A stretch of 34,722 nucleotides of DNA from the NCBI GenBank assembly GCA_002367235.1, contig DFBC01000041.1:38251-72972 (forward strand), read 5' to 3'. Below are positions 17,120 to 25,682 of the stretch, piece by piece (position 1 is the first letter of the stretch; each line of letters opens with the position of its first letter). Source of the stretch: Cellvibrionales bacterium UBA3090 (GTDB lineage Bacteria; Pseudomonadota; Gammaproteobacteria; Pseudomonadales; Porticoccaceae). A model generated the notes under the pieces. That model saw nothing but the letters and a program-made list of their open reading frames with translations. It searched no databases and was not told the origin of the DNA. A program made the position numbers and the translations under genes.

Positions 17120-18595
17120 ATGGATCAGTGGTTGCCACTGATCCTCAATACCTTGTCGCAAGGTGGTCAGCTATTAGCCGAGTTTTGGGTGCCACTTTAT
17201 GTGGCCATTGAGATTTTTGCTGTACTGCTGGCCATTGAGTCCATTTTTAAATCGCGTACCTCGCAGGGGGCTATTGCCTGGGCGTTGGGGTTGGTTTTTC
17301 TCTCGCCTATAGTTGTTCCTATCTATTTATTATTCGGCCAGCGTAAGTTCTACGGTTATGTGGAGGCCCGTCGACGGGGCGATCTTGAAATTCAGCGAAT
17401 AGCTAAAGCGTTGATGACTGAAATGACTGAGCTTTTCAGCTCGGAAGAAGACAGTTCTCAGGGCGTGCACTTGCTGGAAAGTCTTGCGCTAATGCCTATG
17501 ACGCGTGGTAACCAGGTTTGCTTATTAATCAATGGTGAAAAAACGTTTCAACGCATTTTCGAAGAAATTGACCATGCCAGTAGTTACATACTGCTTCAGT
17601 TTTATATTTTGCGTGACGACAGGCTGGGTCGGGAGCTTCAGGCGCGCCTAATTAAAAAGGCCCAGCAGGGCGTAAGAATTTATTTTCTGTACGATGCTAT
17701 CGGTAGTTTTAATTTACCCCGTCGCTATGTAAATAAATACCGGCAAGCTGGTATCAACATTGAGCCATTCAGAACCTGGCGCTGGGGAAAGCGTCGGCGA
17801 TTTCAAATTAATTTCCGTAATCATCGAAAAGTTGTAGTTGTCGACGGCCGTTCGGCATTTGTTGGTGGTGCAAATGTTGGTGATGAATACCTCGGCCGTG
17901 ACACTCGTTTAAGTCCCTGGCGAGATACCTATGTTCAGATGAAAGGGCCTTCCGTTCAGGGTTGCCAGCTACCATTTCTTGAAGACTGGTATTGGGCAAC
18001 GGGCGAATTGCCCTTGATGAACTGGCACCCGGAAGATCTTTCTAGCGAACAGCGTGTCTTGGTCGTGCCTACGGGGCCAGCCGATAGGGTCGACACCTGC
18101 CAGCTAATGTTTCTTCATGCGATTAATAGTGCGACGACCAGGCTATGGATCGTCGGCCCCTATTTTGTGCCAGACGAGTCAGTTGTTAATGCCTTGAAGT
18201 TAGCGGCGCTTCGAGGCGTGGATGTCAGGTTAATGCTGCCCGGATTAACCGATAATCACATGGTGAAATTGTCCTCTTATGCGGTGTTATTAGAGTTGAG
18301 AAATACGGGTATTCAGGCTTTTCAGTATCAGTCGGGATTTTTACACCAAAAGGTGGTTTTGGTGGACAGTGATCGTGCTTATGTGGGAACCGCTAATTTT
18401 GACAATCGCTCATTTCATTTAAATTTTGAAGTTACCGTGATGGTCAAAGATAAGCTGTTTGCTTCAGAGGTAGAGGACATGCTTAGAGAAGATTTTAATC
18501 ATTGTGTTCCTTTATCTGGCGATGATCTGGCGGGGCGAAGTTTGCTGTTTCGGTTGTTGGTTAAATTTTCTCAATTATTCTCGCCAATCCAGTAG
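17120..18595 (+). CDS. cls: cardiolipin synthase
   Basis: A 491-residue phospholipase D superfamily enzyme. Two N-terminal membrane helices (about 22-42 and 50-72) are followed by two catalytic HKD motifs: H235-x-K237-x4-D242 with GGAN, and H409-x-K411-x4-D416 with GTANFDNRSF. This is the ClsA-like layout and length; it condenses phosphatidylglycerol molecules, or PG with PE, into cardiolipin at the inner membrane. The ATG is three bases after the K+ channel stop, so the genes are probably coexpressed. All expected active-site residues are present. Confidence 0.94.
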   Translation: MDQWLPLILNTLSQGGQLLAEFWVPLYVAIEIFAVLLAIESIFKSRTSQGAIAWALGLVFLSPIVVPIYLLFGQRKFYGYVEARRRGDLEIQRIAKALMTEMTELFSSEEDSSQGVHLLESLALMPMTRGNQVCLLINGEKTFQRIFEEIDHASSYILLQFYILRDDRLGRELQARLIKKAQQGVRIYFLYDAIGSFNLPRRYVNKYRQAGINIEPFRTWRWGKRRRFQINFRNHRKVVVVDGRSAFVGGANVGDEYLGRDTRLSPWRDTYVQMKGPSVQGCQLPFLEDWYWATGELPLMNWHPEDLSSEQRVLVVPTGPADRVDTCQLMFLHAINSATTRLWIVGPYFVPDESVVNALKLAALRGVDVRLMLPGLTDNHMVKLSSYAVLLELRNTGIQAFQYQSGFLHQKVVLVDSDRAYVGTANFDNRSFHLNFEVTVMVKDKLFASEVEDMLREDFNHCVPLSGDDLAGRSLLFRLLVKFSQLFSPIQ

Positions 18596-18741
18596 TATCG
18601 ATATGAGTAGTGGCGAATGAAAAGAAATTCAGATAGCAAATAGGTGAATAATTTTACAAAAATCTCGTTTGGCATAGTTGCAGGGTTGGGTAACTAGCAG
18701 TATTGTTGAAAAATTGATTTGGTGTTACATGAGGATTTCTT

Positions 18742-20529
18742 TTGAAGCCTACAGATATCAAAGATCAAGAGTACTTCCATAAGGTTGTGGATTGTCAGTA
18801 TGCCTGTCCAGCGCATACCCCCGTTCCTGAATACATTCGGCTGATTGCACAGCAGCGATATACAGATGCCTACATGATTAACTGGGAGTCCAATGTGTTC
18901 CCCGGTGTTCTGGGTCGGACCTGTGATCGTCCCTGTGAGCCGGCATGTCGTCGGGGACGAGTGGAATCAGAACCGGTGGCAATCTGTCGTCTGAAGCGAG
19001 TAGCCGCCGATAATAAGGAAGATATTCAAGCTCGCCTGCCTGACATTCCCACCAATAAAAATGGCAAAAAAATTGCTTTGGTTGGCGCGGGGCCGGCTTC
19101 ATTGACGGTGGCTCGTGATCTGGCGCCACTTGGGTATAGCATCGATATATATGATGAACAGCCCAAGGCGGGCGGTTTCATGCGTAGCCAGATCCCCTCG
19201 TTTAGATTGCCTGAAAGCGTGTTGGATGAAGAGGTAGGCTATATCCTGAATATGGGATTAGTCAGCCACTTTAATCACTATGTGGACAGCCTCAAGGGGC
19301 TGTTGGCCCAGGATTACGATGCTATCTTTGTCGGGTCTGGTGCCCCTCGTGGGCGTGATTTACCAAAACTGCCGGGGCGTAAGGAAGGCGACAAGTCCAT
19401 TCATGTCGGAATCGATTGGTTAGCCAGTGTGGCATTTGAGCACATCGAGAAAATTGGTAAACGAGTCATTGTGCTGGGTGGTGGTAATACGGCAATGGAT
19501 TGTTGCCGTACCGCTCGACGACTCGGTGGTGACGATGTGAAGGTGATTGTGCGCAGCCCCTTCGAGGAAATGAAAGCCTCCGCTTGGGAAAAGGAGGATG
19601 CCATTCACGAGGGCATTCCTATTATCGAAAACCATGTGCCACTGGAATTTGTGCATGAAGATGGCAAATTGGTGGGCATGCGTTTTGAAAAAGTTAATGC
19701 CGTTTACGATGAGGATGGGAAACGTTCGTTGGTTCCCACCGGGGACGAGCCTGTCCTCTACCCCTGCGATGAGGTACTCGTCGCGATTGGCCAGCAAAAT
19801 GCGTTCCCCTGGATCGAAGATGATGCCGGTGTCGAATTCGATGAGTGGGGAATGCCATTACTGAATGCACAAACTTTTCAATCGTCCTGTGCCAAGGTTT
19901 TCTTTGGTGGAGACGCTGCATTTGGTCCAGAAAACATTATTACGGCCGTTGCTCAAGGTCATCAGGCGGCAGTTTCCATTGACCTGTTTTGCGAGGGCAG
20001 GCCGGTTGATCAAAGGCCACCTCCAGGCTCAAGTCTGATTAGCCAAAAAATGGGTATCCACGAGTGGAGTTACGATAACGACGTTACGACGGATGAGAGA
20101 GAAATTGTGCCATTGGTGGAACTCACCAGTGCCCTGCAAAACCGTAGATTGGAAGTTGAACTGGGTTTTGATGTGGATGCGGCATTTGCTGAAGCCGAGC
20201 GATGCCTGAACTGCGATGTTCAGACGGTATTTATGGACGACAAGTGTATTGAATGCGACGCCTGTGTGGACATTTGTCCGATGGACTGTATTAACTTTAC
20301 GGTCAACAGTGAGGAGTCTGAGTTGCGCCAGCAGCTGAGAATTAAGGCGGCTAATGAAGATCAGGATCTTTATGTCTCTGGTGATCTCAATACAGGTCGG
20401 GTGATGGTGAAAGATGAAAATGTTTGTCTTCACTGTGGGCTCTGTGCAGAGCGCTGTCCGACAGCGGCTTGGGATATGCAGCAATTTTATTATCAGGTGA
20501 CCAAGGCGGCACCACTATTGGTCAAGTAA
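18742..20529 (+). CDS. iron-sulfur flavoprotein, GltD-like NAD(P)H oxidoreductase subunit
   Basis: A 595-residue cytoplasmic protein. The N terminus has a GltD-like cysteine set (C18, C22, C61, C65, C69, C82) for an iron-sulfur cluster. FAD binding follows at VGAGPAS (114-120) and NAD(P)H binding at VLGGGNTAMD (244-253). The C terminus is a two-cluster ferredoxin domain: C502-x2-C505-x2-C508-x3-C512 and C562-x2-C565-x2-C568-x3-C572, plus an extra CLNC at 488-491. It is well suited to carry electrons between ferredoxin-type clusters and NAD(P). It is followed by KorA and KorB homologues and is likely their redox partner. The TTG start is supported by ATGAGGA just upstream. Confidence 0.9.
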   Translation: MKPTDIKDQEYFHKVVDCQYACPAHTPVPEYIRLIAQQRYTDAYMINWESNVFPGVLGRTCDRPCEPACRRGRVESEPVAICRLKRVAADNKEDIQARLPDIPTNKNGKKIALVGAGPASLTVARDLAPLGYSIDIYDEQPKAGGFMRSQIPSFRLPESVLDEEVGYILNMGLVSHFNHYVDSLKGLLAQDYDAIFVGSGAPRGRDLPKLPGRKEGDKSIHVGIDWLASVAFEHIEKIGKRVIVLGGGNTAMDCCRTARRLGGDDVKVIVRSPFEEMKASAWEKEDAIHEGIPIIENHVPLEFVHEDGKLVGMRFEKVNAVYDEDGKRSLVPTGDEPVLYPCDEVLVAIGQQNAFPWIEDDAGVEFDEWGMPLLNAQTFQSSCAKVFFGGDAAFGPENIITAVAQGHQAAVSIDLFCEGRPVDQRPPPGSSLISQKMGIHEWSYDNDVTTDEREIVPLVELTSALQNRRLEVELGFDVDAAFAEAERCLNCDVQTVFMDDKCIECDACVDICPMDCINFTVNSEESELRQQLRIKAANEDQDLYVSGDLNTGRVMVKDENVCLHCGLCAERCPTAAWDMQQFYYQVTKAAPLLVK

Positions 20530-20561
20530 GTGGGCAGCAGATAAATAGGCGGCACGTAAAC

Positions 20562-22412
20562 ATGCAGCAAATAAAGTCGGTCAATGATTTCGTTATACGT
20601 TTTGCAAATACCAATGGTACGGGTTCGGCCAGTGCCAACAACCTGTTTGCCAAAACAGTTTTTCGAATGGGTATTCCTGTCAGCCCTAAAAATGTATTCC
20701 CTTCCAATATTCAGGGTTTACCCACTTGGTATGAAGTTCGGGTAAATGATAAGGGTTATGTCGGCCGCCGTGGTGGTGTGGATATTATGGTGGCGGTAAA
20801 CCCACAGAGTATGGCGCAAGATATTAAAGACGTAGAACCCGGTGGCTATTTTGTTTATGACAAAACCAAGCCGCTGGATAAGCGCTTTTATCGTGATGAT
20901 GTTACGTTCTTCGGTATTCCTCTGACCGACATTTCTCGTCGAGAGTACGCTGACCCACGTCAGCGCCAGTTATTTAAAAATGTCATCTATATCGGCGCGC
21001 TATCAGCCATGGTCGATATTGAGTTCGATGTTCTGAAAAACCTTGTGCACGATCAATTCAAAGGTAAAGAAAAGCTTATAGCGCCGAATATTCACGCGCT
21101 TGAACTAGGCTACCAGTATGCTCAGGAGCACTTTGATTGCCCAATAGGAATTCGTATCGAACGTCGGGATATGGTGGACAAGCATATTTTGATGGAAGGT
21201 AACGAGGCCCTAGCGCTTGGGGCTATCTACGGTGGTGCCTCGGTGGCGGCCTGGTACCCCATTACACCATCGACCTCGGTTGTTGAGCAATTTGAGAAAT
21301 ATGCCAAGCGGTTGCGAATTGATCCTGGCTCAGGGAAATGTAATTACGCGATTGTTCAGGCTGAAGATGAGTTGTCGGCGATTGGTATGGTGGTGGGTGC
21401 TTCCTGGAATGGTGCCCGAGCGTTTACGGCTACTTCCGGCCCCGGTGTTTCGCTGATGAATGAGTTTTTGGGATTGGCATACTTTGCCGAGGTGCCAACC
21501 GTATTGTTCGATGTGCAACGCACAGGACCTTCTACGGGAATGCCAACACGTTCTCAGCAATCAGATTTGCTGTTGGCAGCCTATGCGTCACATGGTGATA
21601 CCAAGCACGTGCTGCTGTTTCCAGCTACCCCTAAAGAATGCTTTGAAATGGGTGCGGCCAGCTTTGATCTGGCTGACCGGCTACAAACACCGGTGATTGT
21701 GATGAATGATCTGGACTTGGGGATGAATGAGCATTTCTCTGAGCCATTAGAGTGGGATGACTCGACGTGCTATGACCGTGGAAAGGTGTTGTCCAAGGCT
21801 GAGTTGGAGGCCATGCCTGATCGCTATGGACGCTATTTGGATGTCGACGACGATGGTATTTGCTATCGCACTTATCCCGGAACCCATCCAACGAAAGGTG
21901 CATTTTTTACCCGAGGTTCATCCCGGGACCGGTACGCCAAATACACAGAAAGCAGCGAAGAATATGTCGATAATATGGAGCGGCTTCTGGTGAAATGGGA
22001 GACAGCTAAAAACTATGTCCCCGAACCTGAAATAGTGCCCGCTGAGCGGTCAACTTGTGATGGAATTATTTATTTTGGAACGACCACCGCTTCGGCCGAG
22101 GAGGCTTTGGATATATTGCGTGATCAGGGTGTGCACCTGGATGCCTTGCGAGTGCGAGGCTTTCCGTTCAATGCCGATGTGGAAGCATTTATTGCAAAAC
22201 ACGATCGTATTTATGTGGTCGAACAAAACAGAGATGGGCAGTTAAGAACATTGCTGGTTAACGAATGTGAAATTAACCCAAGTAAGTTGAAACCACTGTT
22301 GTGCTATGACGGACTACCGATTACAGCACGCTGGATCGTTAACGCCATTACCTCTGGCGAAAAGGGAGATAACGTGGTGCCTCTGACTAAAAACAAGAAG
22401 GTGACGGTATGA
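20562..22412 (+). CDS. korA: 2-oxoacid:ferredoxin oxidoreductase, fused gamma-alpha subunit
   Basis: A 616-residue protein. Residues 1-190 are the gamma domain (VGRRGGVDIMVAVN and similar segments); residues from about 215 on are the alpha (pyrimidine-binding) domains with the signature ATSGPGVSLM, VQRTGPSTGMPTRSQQSD, and the C-terminal transketolase-like domain. This fused architecture matches KorA of aerobic bacteria, which oxidatively decarboxylates 2-oxoglutarate to succinyl-CoA, but the substrate could be another 2-oxoacid. I chose ATG 20562 since upstream codons overlap the flavoprotein gene; the gap to it is 32 bases. The stop overlaps korB by four bases. Confidence 0.92.
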   Translation: MQQIKSVNDFVIRFANTNGTGSASANNLFAKTVFRMGIPVSPKNVFPSNIQGLPTWYEVRVNDKGYVGRRGGVDIMVAVNPQSMAQDIKDVEPGGYFVYDKTKPLDKRFYRDDVTFFGIPLTDISRREYADPRQRQLFKNVIYIGALSAMVDIEFDVLKNLVHDQFKGKEKLIAPNIHALELGYQYAQEHFDCPIGIRIERRDMVDKHILMEGNEALALGAIYGGASVAAWYPITPSTSVVEQFEKYAKRLRIDPGSGKCNYAIVQAEDELSAIGMVVGASWNGARAFTATSGPGVSLMNEFLGLAYFAEVPTVLFDVQRTGPSTGMPTRSQQSDLLLAAYASHGDTKHVLLFPATPKECFEMGAASFDLADRLQTPVIVMNDLDLGMNEHFSEPLEWDDSTCYDRGKVLSKAELEAMPDRYGRYLDVDDDGICYRTYPGTHPTKGAFFTRGSSRDRYAKYTESSEEYVDNMERLLVKWETAKNYVPEPEIVPAERSTCDGIIYFGTTTASAEEALDILRDQGVHLDALRVRGFPFNADVEAFIAKHDRIYVVEQNRDGQLRTLLVNECEINPSKLKPLLCYDGLPITARWIVNAITSGEKGDNVVPLTKNKKVTV

Positions 22413-23461
22413 CTTATCATCGCCCGGAGTTTCGACACCCCGAGCTTCCCACGAATGACTTGGGGTATACCAGAAAAGAATATGAGGGTGCAATCTCTAC
22501 ACTTTGTGCCGGGTGTGGCCACGATTCTATCAGTGCAGCCATTATTCAGGCTTGTTTTGAGTTATCTCTTGAACCCCATAAAGTAGCAAAAATATCCGGG
22601 ATTGGTTGTTCCTCTAAAACGCCCACCTATTTTTTACAAAATTCCCATGGTTTTAACTCGGTGCATGGTCGGATGCCATCGGTAGCGACAGGGGCCAATC
22701 TGGCCAACCGAGAGTTAACCTATATCGGTGTTTCTGGTGACGGTGATTCTGCTTCCATTGGTATGGGACAGTTTGCTCATGTGGTCAGGCGCAATCTGAA
22801 TATGCTGTACTTAGTAGAAAATAATGGTTGTTATGGTTTGACCAAAGGACAGGATTCTGCAACATCTGATATCGGTTCCATGGGTAAAAAAGGTACTCCT
22901 AATCCATTTGAGCCTATCGATCTTTGTACCTTGGCTCTCGAGTTGGGGGCGACGTTTGTAGCCCGAAGTTTTTCTGGTGATAAAGAGCAGCTCGTACCCC
23001 TGATTAAGGCCGCAATCAGTCATAGTGGTTTTGCTCTCATAGACGTGGTTTCACCTTGTGTGACGTTTAACAACACGGCAACCTCGACAAAAAGTTATGA
23101 ATTTGTCAGAGAGCATATTGAAGCCACAGGTAAGACCGATTTCATTCCTGTACGCCAGGAAATTATGGCGGACTACAAGCCTGGGTTCTCCCAAGAAGTG
23201 ACGCTTCACGATGGCTCGGTGATACACCTTTATAAAAATGATGAAAATCTGGATCTTCACGACCGGCTCAGTGCAATTCAGGCTATTCATAAATGCAAAG
23301 AAAAAGGTGAGATTCTAACCGGCTTGTTGTACCTTGACCCGGATTGTCAGGATTTACATGAGATCATTGGCTCCGTTGAAAAACCACTGCGAGACCTGAA
23401 TGAATCGGCACTTTGTCCTGGTAGTAAATCATTAGAAGCAATAAACGAAAGTTTACGTTAA
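22409..23461 (+). CDS. korB: 2-oxoacid:ferredoxin oxidoreductase, beta subunit
   Basis: A 350-residue TPP-binding subunit. LCAGCGHDSI at 32-41 gives the cluster cysteines C33 and C36, with C67 in GIGCSSKTP and another in VVSPCVTF, as expected for a 4Fe-4S cluster. The TPP-Mg site is GDGDS (110-114) followed by VENNGCYGLTKGQ. With the gamma-alpha subunit it forms the CoA-dependent decarboxylase that reduces ferredoxin. The ATG overlaps the korA stop by four bases, so translation is coupled and equal subunit amounts are expected. Confidence 0.94.
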   Translation: MTYHRPEFRHPELPTNDLGYTRKEYEGAISTLCAGCGHDSISAAIIQACFELSLEPHKVAKISGIGCSSKTPTYFLQNSHGFNSVHGRMPSVATGANLANRELTYIGVSGDGDSASIGMGQFAHVVRRNLNMLYLVENNGCYGLTKGQDSATSDIGSMGKKGTPNPFEPIDLCTLALELGATFVARSFSGDKEQLVPLIKAAISHSGFALIDVVSPCVTFNNTATSTKSYEFVREHIEATGKTDFIPVRQEIMADYKPGFSQEVTLHDGSVIHLYKNDENLDLHDRLSAIQAIHKCKEKGEILTGLLYLDPDCQDLHEIIGSVEKPLRDLNESALCPGSKSLEAINESLR

Positions 23462-23485
23462 TCAATTCAACAATAGGTATCGATA

Positions 23486-23692
23486 ATGTCTGGAGGACAA
23501 GGTTCCGGTGGCAATGTACTTGCCGCTCTTTGTAGTTTTTTTATTCCTGGGTTAGGCCAGCTATTACAGGGTAGATTGTTAATGGCCATTATTCACTTCG
23601 TATTTGCAGCTGGGTTATGGATCATTATGCTGGGTTGGATTGTTCATCTTTGGTCAATTATTGATGCAGCGCGATTTAAGCCTAAAGAATGA
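23486..23692 (+). CDS. small TM2-like membrane protein
   Basis: A 68-residue protein with two hydrophobic segments (about 8-28 and 31-58) around the motif FFIPGLGQLLQGR, typical of the small TM2-type family of unknown function. A loose AGGT lies before the ATG. It follows korB by 24 bases and may be read through from that operon, without an obvious functional link. Confidence 0.8.
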   Translation: MSGGQGSGGNVLAALCSFFIPGLGQLLQGRLLMAIIHFVFAAGLWIIMLGWIVHLWSIIDAARFKPKE

Positions 23693-23756
23693 CGACCAAT
23701 TCAATAGTGCATGGTTAAGAAATACTAATATCACCCCCCAATTTTCAGAGTAATTT

Positions 23757-24068
23757 ATGACATTAACCGCCAAGCTTTTAGGAGATTGTTCTCCGTATAT
23801 TTACAATCTGGTTTATGATATTGATGTTCGGCTACTCTTCATTGAATGCCTTCAAAACCCTTCAGATTTAGAGCCATCGTTACGCATTATTTTCCCCGAT
23901 ATCGTGACCTATTCAGAAAAAAATCAAAGTGATGCACTCGATGATGAGCTGATGGATGATTTAGTCAGCATGGATTGGTCTGGTGAAAACGAGGTCGCGA
24001 TTATTACCTGTAAGAAAGAGATAACCCTCGAGCTTGGGGGGAAACCATTCAGCGAGAAAATTCTCTAA
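23757..24068 (+). CDS. acidic hypothetical protein
   Basis: A 103-residue acidic protein of unknown family with no membrane segment or signal peptide. It has a mixed alpha/beta look with a D/E-rich centre (DALDDELMDDLVSMD). The ATG at 23757 has no strong ribosome site, and it lies 64 bases after the TM2-like gene. It converges with the PilZ gene. Confidence 0.65.
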   Translation: MTLTAKLLGDCSPYIYNLVYDIDVRLLFIECLQNPSDLEPSLRIIFPDIVTYSEKNQSDALDDELMDDLVSMDWSGENEVAIITCKKEITLELGGKPFSEKIL

Positions 24069-24120
24069 CGATCGATAGTGTTAAAACTTGTGTGGTCAGA
24101 GTTTCTACACTTCTTTTAAG

Positions 24121-24717
24121 TCATTCTTCCGGGGAAAGCACGGGGACTTTTGAGCGAATATGAGCACACTGTTTTTGTACAATATGCTGAATCAGTTGTT
24201 CCTGATGATTACTATCTTCATTAAAATTGATTCTAAGTGAGAATGGCTTGTCGACGTTGACAGGCCTGTGCTCGCAGGCGATAACCGTTCCCGCCAGCTT
24301 TAATAGTGTGTTAGATGGTTGTAGCACGAGGGAAAGCTGTAACTGTGTGCCAGGTGAAAGGTTCTCCGTACACTCAAAGGCTATTCCGCAGCCACTGAGG
24401 TTGACCATCATTTCTTCGTAGGAATCAATGCTAAAACCGCTATCCTGTAGGCTGTGAGCTGCAACAATGGACAACTTTTTATTGAGTAGCCCCAGGGCCT
24501 TGGCCATGGTTGGGTTCTCGTGCCATAGGGTATTGGTTACCTGATTAAATTCATGGTCAATTTCAGCGAGTAAACTGGTTACGGATAGTCCGAGCGAATC
24601 AGAAAAAGATGGTTGTGCATTGTCATCTCGACCTAGCACTTTATAGGTTAGTCCAACAATGTCATTGATTCGGTAATAATTTCTTCGTTCAGTATTGTGA
24701 TCCACGGTGGCTTCCAT
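24121..24717 (-). CDS. PilZ-domain protein in the motor operon
   Basis: A 198-residue cytoplasmic protein. Both c-di-GMP contact motifs of PilZ domains are present: RxxxR as RNYYR (R12, R16) and NxSxxG as NLSGCG (N106, S108, G111). They are about 90 residues apart rather than the usual few dozen, because a largely helical stretch (about 38-98) is inserted. The C-terminal part continues as PilZ beta-strands. It probably senses c-di-GMP. Its ATG overlaps the pomB stop (TAATG), so it is translated together with the motor stator and may modulate it, as YcgR does in enteric bacteria; that function is an inference. Confidence 0.85.
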   Translation of the reverse strand: MEATVDHNTERRNYYRINDIVGLTYKVLGRDDNAQPSFSDSLGLSVTSLLAEIDHEFNQVTNTLWHENPTMAKALGLLNKKLSIVAAHSLQDSGFSIDSYEEMMVNLSGCGIAFECTENLSPGTQLQLSLVLQPSNTLLKLAGTVIACEHRPVNVDKPFSLRINFNEDSNHQEQLIQHIVQKQCAHIRSKVPVLSPEE

Positions 24718-25682
24718 TATTGGTTTTGATTATCAGAAAGGCTCTCATCATTGAGGCGTGGTGTTTCTATAACATCGAAATCCGGACTCTTGATATTCTT
24801 GATGCTGGTAGTAGTACCATCGTCCATACCTTGGCGGATAACGATTTCAACGCGTCTGTTCTCCGCTCTGTTTTGAATGGAGGTGTTGGGTTTGTAGGGC
24901 TTTGTATCAGCATGCCCAACAACCATAAAGCGCGTGTCATCTATTGAGTGGTCTTTGATCAGTTCGTGAGTGACGGATAGCGCTCTGGCCGAAGACAATC
25001 CCCAGTTGGAACTGAACTTCATACTGGCAATGGGAATATTGTCGGTGTGTCCCTCAACGGCAATTTCCCCCTCAATCTCTTTTAGGGCATCACGAAGAGT
25101 CGTCATAACTGGAACAAAATCTGGATTAAGAGTGGCGGATCCGGATGGAAACGATCCGTTCTCTCGAATGCGAATAGTGATCGAGCGTCCGTCGGTTTCA
25201 ATATCAATCTTGCCCTCTTCAATTTCCGAAGAGAGGGCCTTTTCCAGCTTTTCTGAATCAGCTTTTGTTTCGGCGACCAGGGTCTTGAGTTTTTCCTCAA
25301 GCAGTCTTTTCGTCTGTTCTTTGTTAAGCCCTTTATCAAAGGCATCGGGGAGATTTGAACTGCCAACTCGAAGTGACTGTTTGGTTGTCTGGGCGGTCAT
25401 TTGATTAACAGTGCGGCTGGGTATGAGTTGTGTCTGGCCGGGGCTGAATTCCTGAGCAATGACGCTGGTGCCTTTGGGGATGTCTTTTGCCTTTACCTGA
25501 TTTTGCACACCAAAGGCATGGTTCATGGAGCCGGCAATTTGTTTAAATTTCAATACGTCCATTTCGGAGAAAGATAGTAGCAGCACAAAAAAACACATCA
25601 TGAGCGCCATTAGATCGGCAAAGGTTGCCATCCATGCCGGAGCACCCTGACTGGTATCATCGTCATCTTCAAACGTGGTCAT
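24717..25682 (-). CDS. pomB: flagellar motor stator protein PomB/MotB
   Basis: A 321-residue single-pass protein. The N-terminal helix GAPAWMATFADLMALMMCFFVLLLSFSEMD contains the essential ion-binding aspartate (D23) in ATFADLM and follows the PomB form rather than the H+-type MotB. A long periplasmic linker is followed by an OmpA-like peptidoglycan-binding domain (about 170-290) with VEGHTDN and ENRRVEIVI. It anchors the stator to the cell wall. The ATG is directly after the pomA stop and the pilZ start overlaps its stop. The Na+ assignment is by sequence type. Confidence 0.93.
   Translation of the reverse strand: MTTFEDDDDTSQGAPAWMATFADLMALMMCFFVLLLSFSEMDVLKFKQIAGSMNHAFGVQNQVKAKDIPKGTSVIAQEFSPGQTQLIPSRTVNQMTAQTTKQSLRVGSSNLPDAFDKGLNKEQTKRLLEEKLKTLVAETKADSEKLEKALSSEIEEGKIDIETDGRSITIRIRENGSFPSGSATLNPDFVPVMTTLRDALKEIEGEIAVEGHTDNIPIASMKFSSNWGLSSARALSVTHELIKDHSIDDTRFMVVGHADTKPYKPNTSIQNRAENRRVEIVIRQGMDDGTTTSIKNIKSPDFDVIETPRLNDESLSDNQNQ

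Noticed and set aside
18670..18682. TGGCATAGTTGCA upstream of the flavoprotein gene, like a sigma-54 promoter
   Set aside because: The distance between the GG and GC elements is three bases too short for a sigma-54 site.
19420..19797. 125-codon minus-strand frame inside the flavoprotein gene
   Set aside because: It is antisense to a well-conserved coding region and has no family features.
24970..25404. 144-codon plus-strand frame inside pomB
   Set aside because: Antisense shadow of the OmpA-like domain and linker; Ser-rich low complexity.
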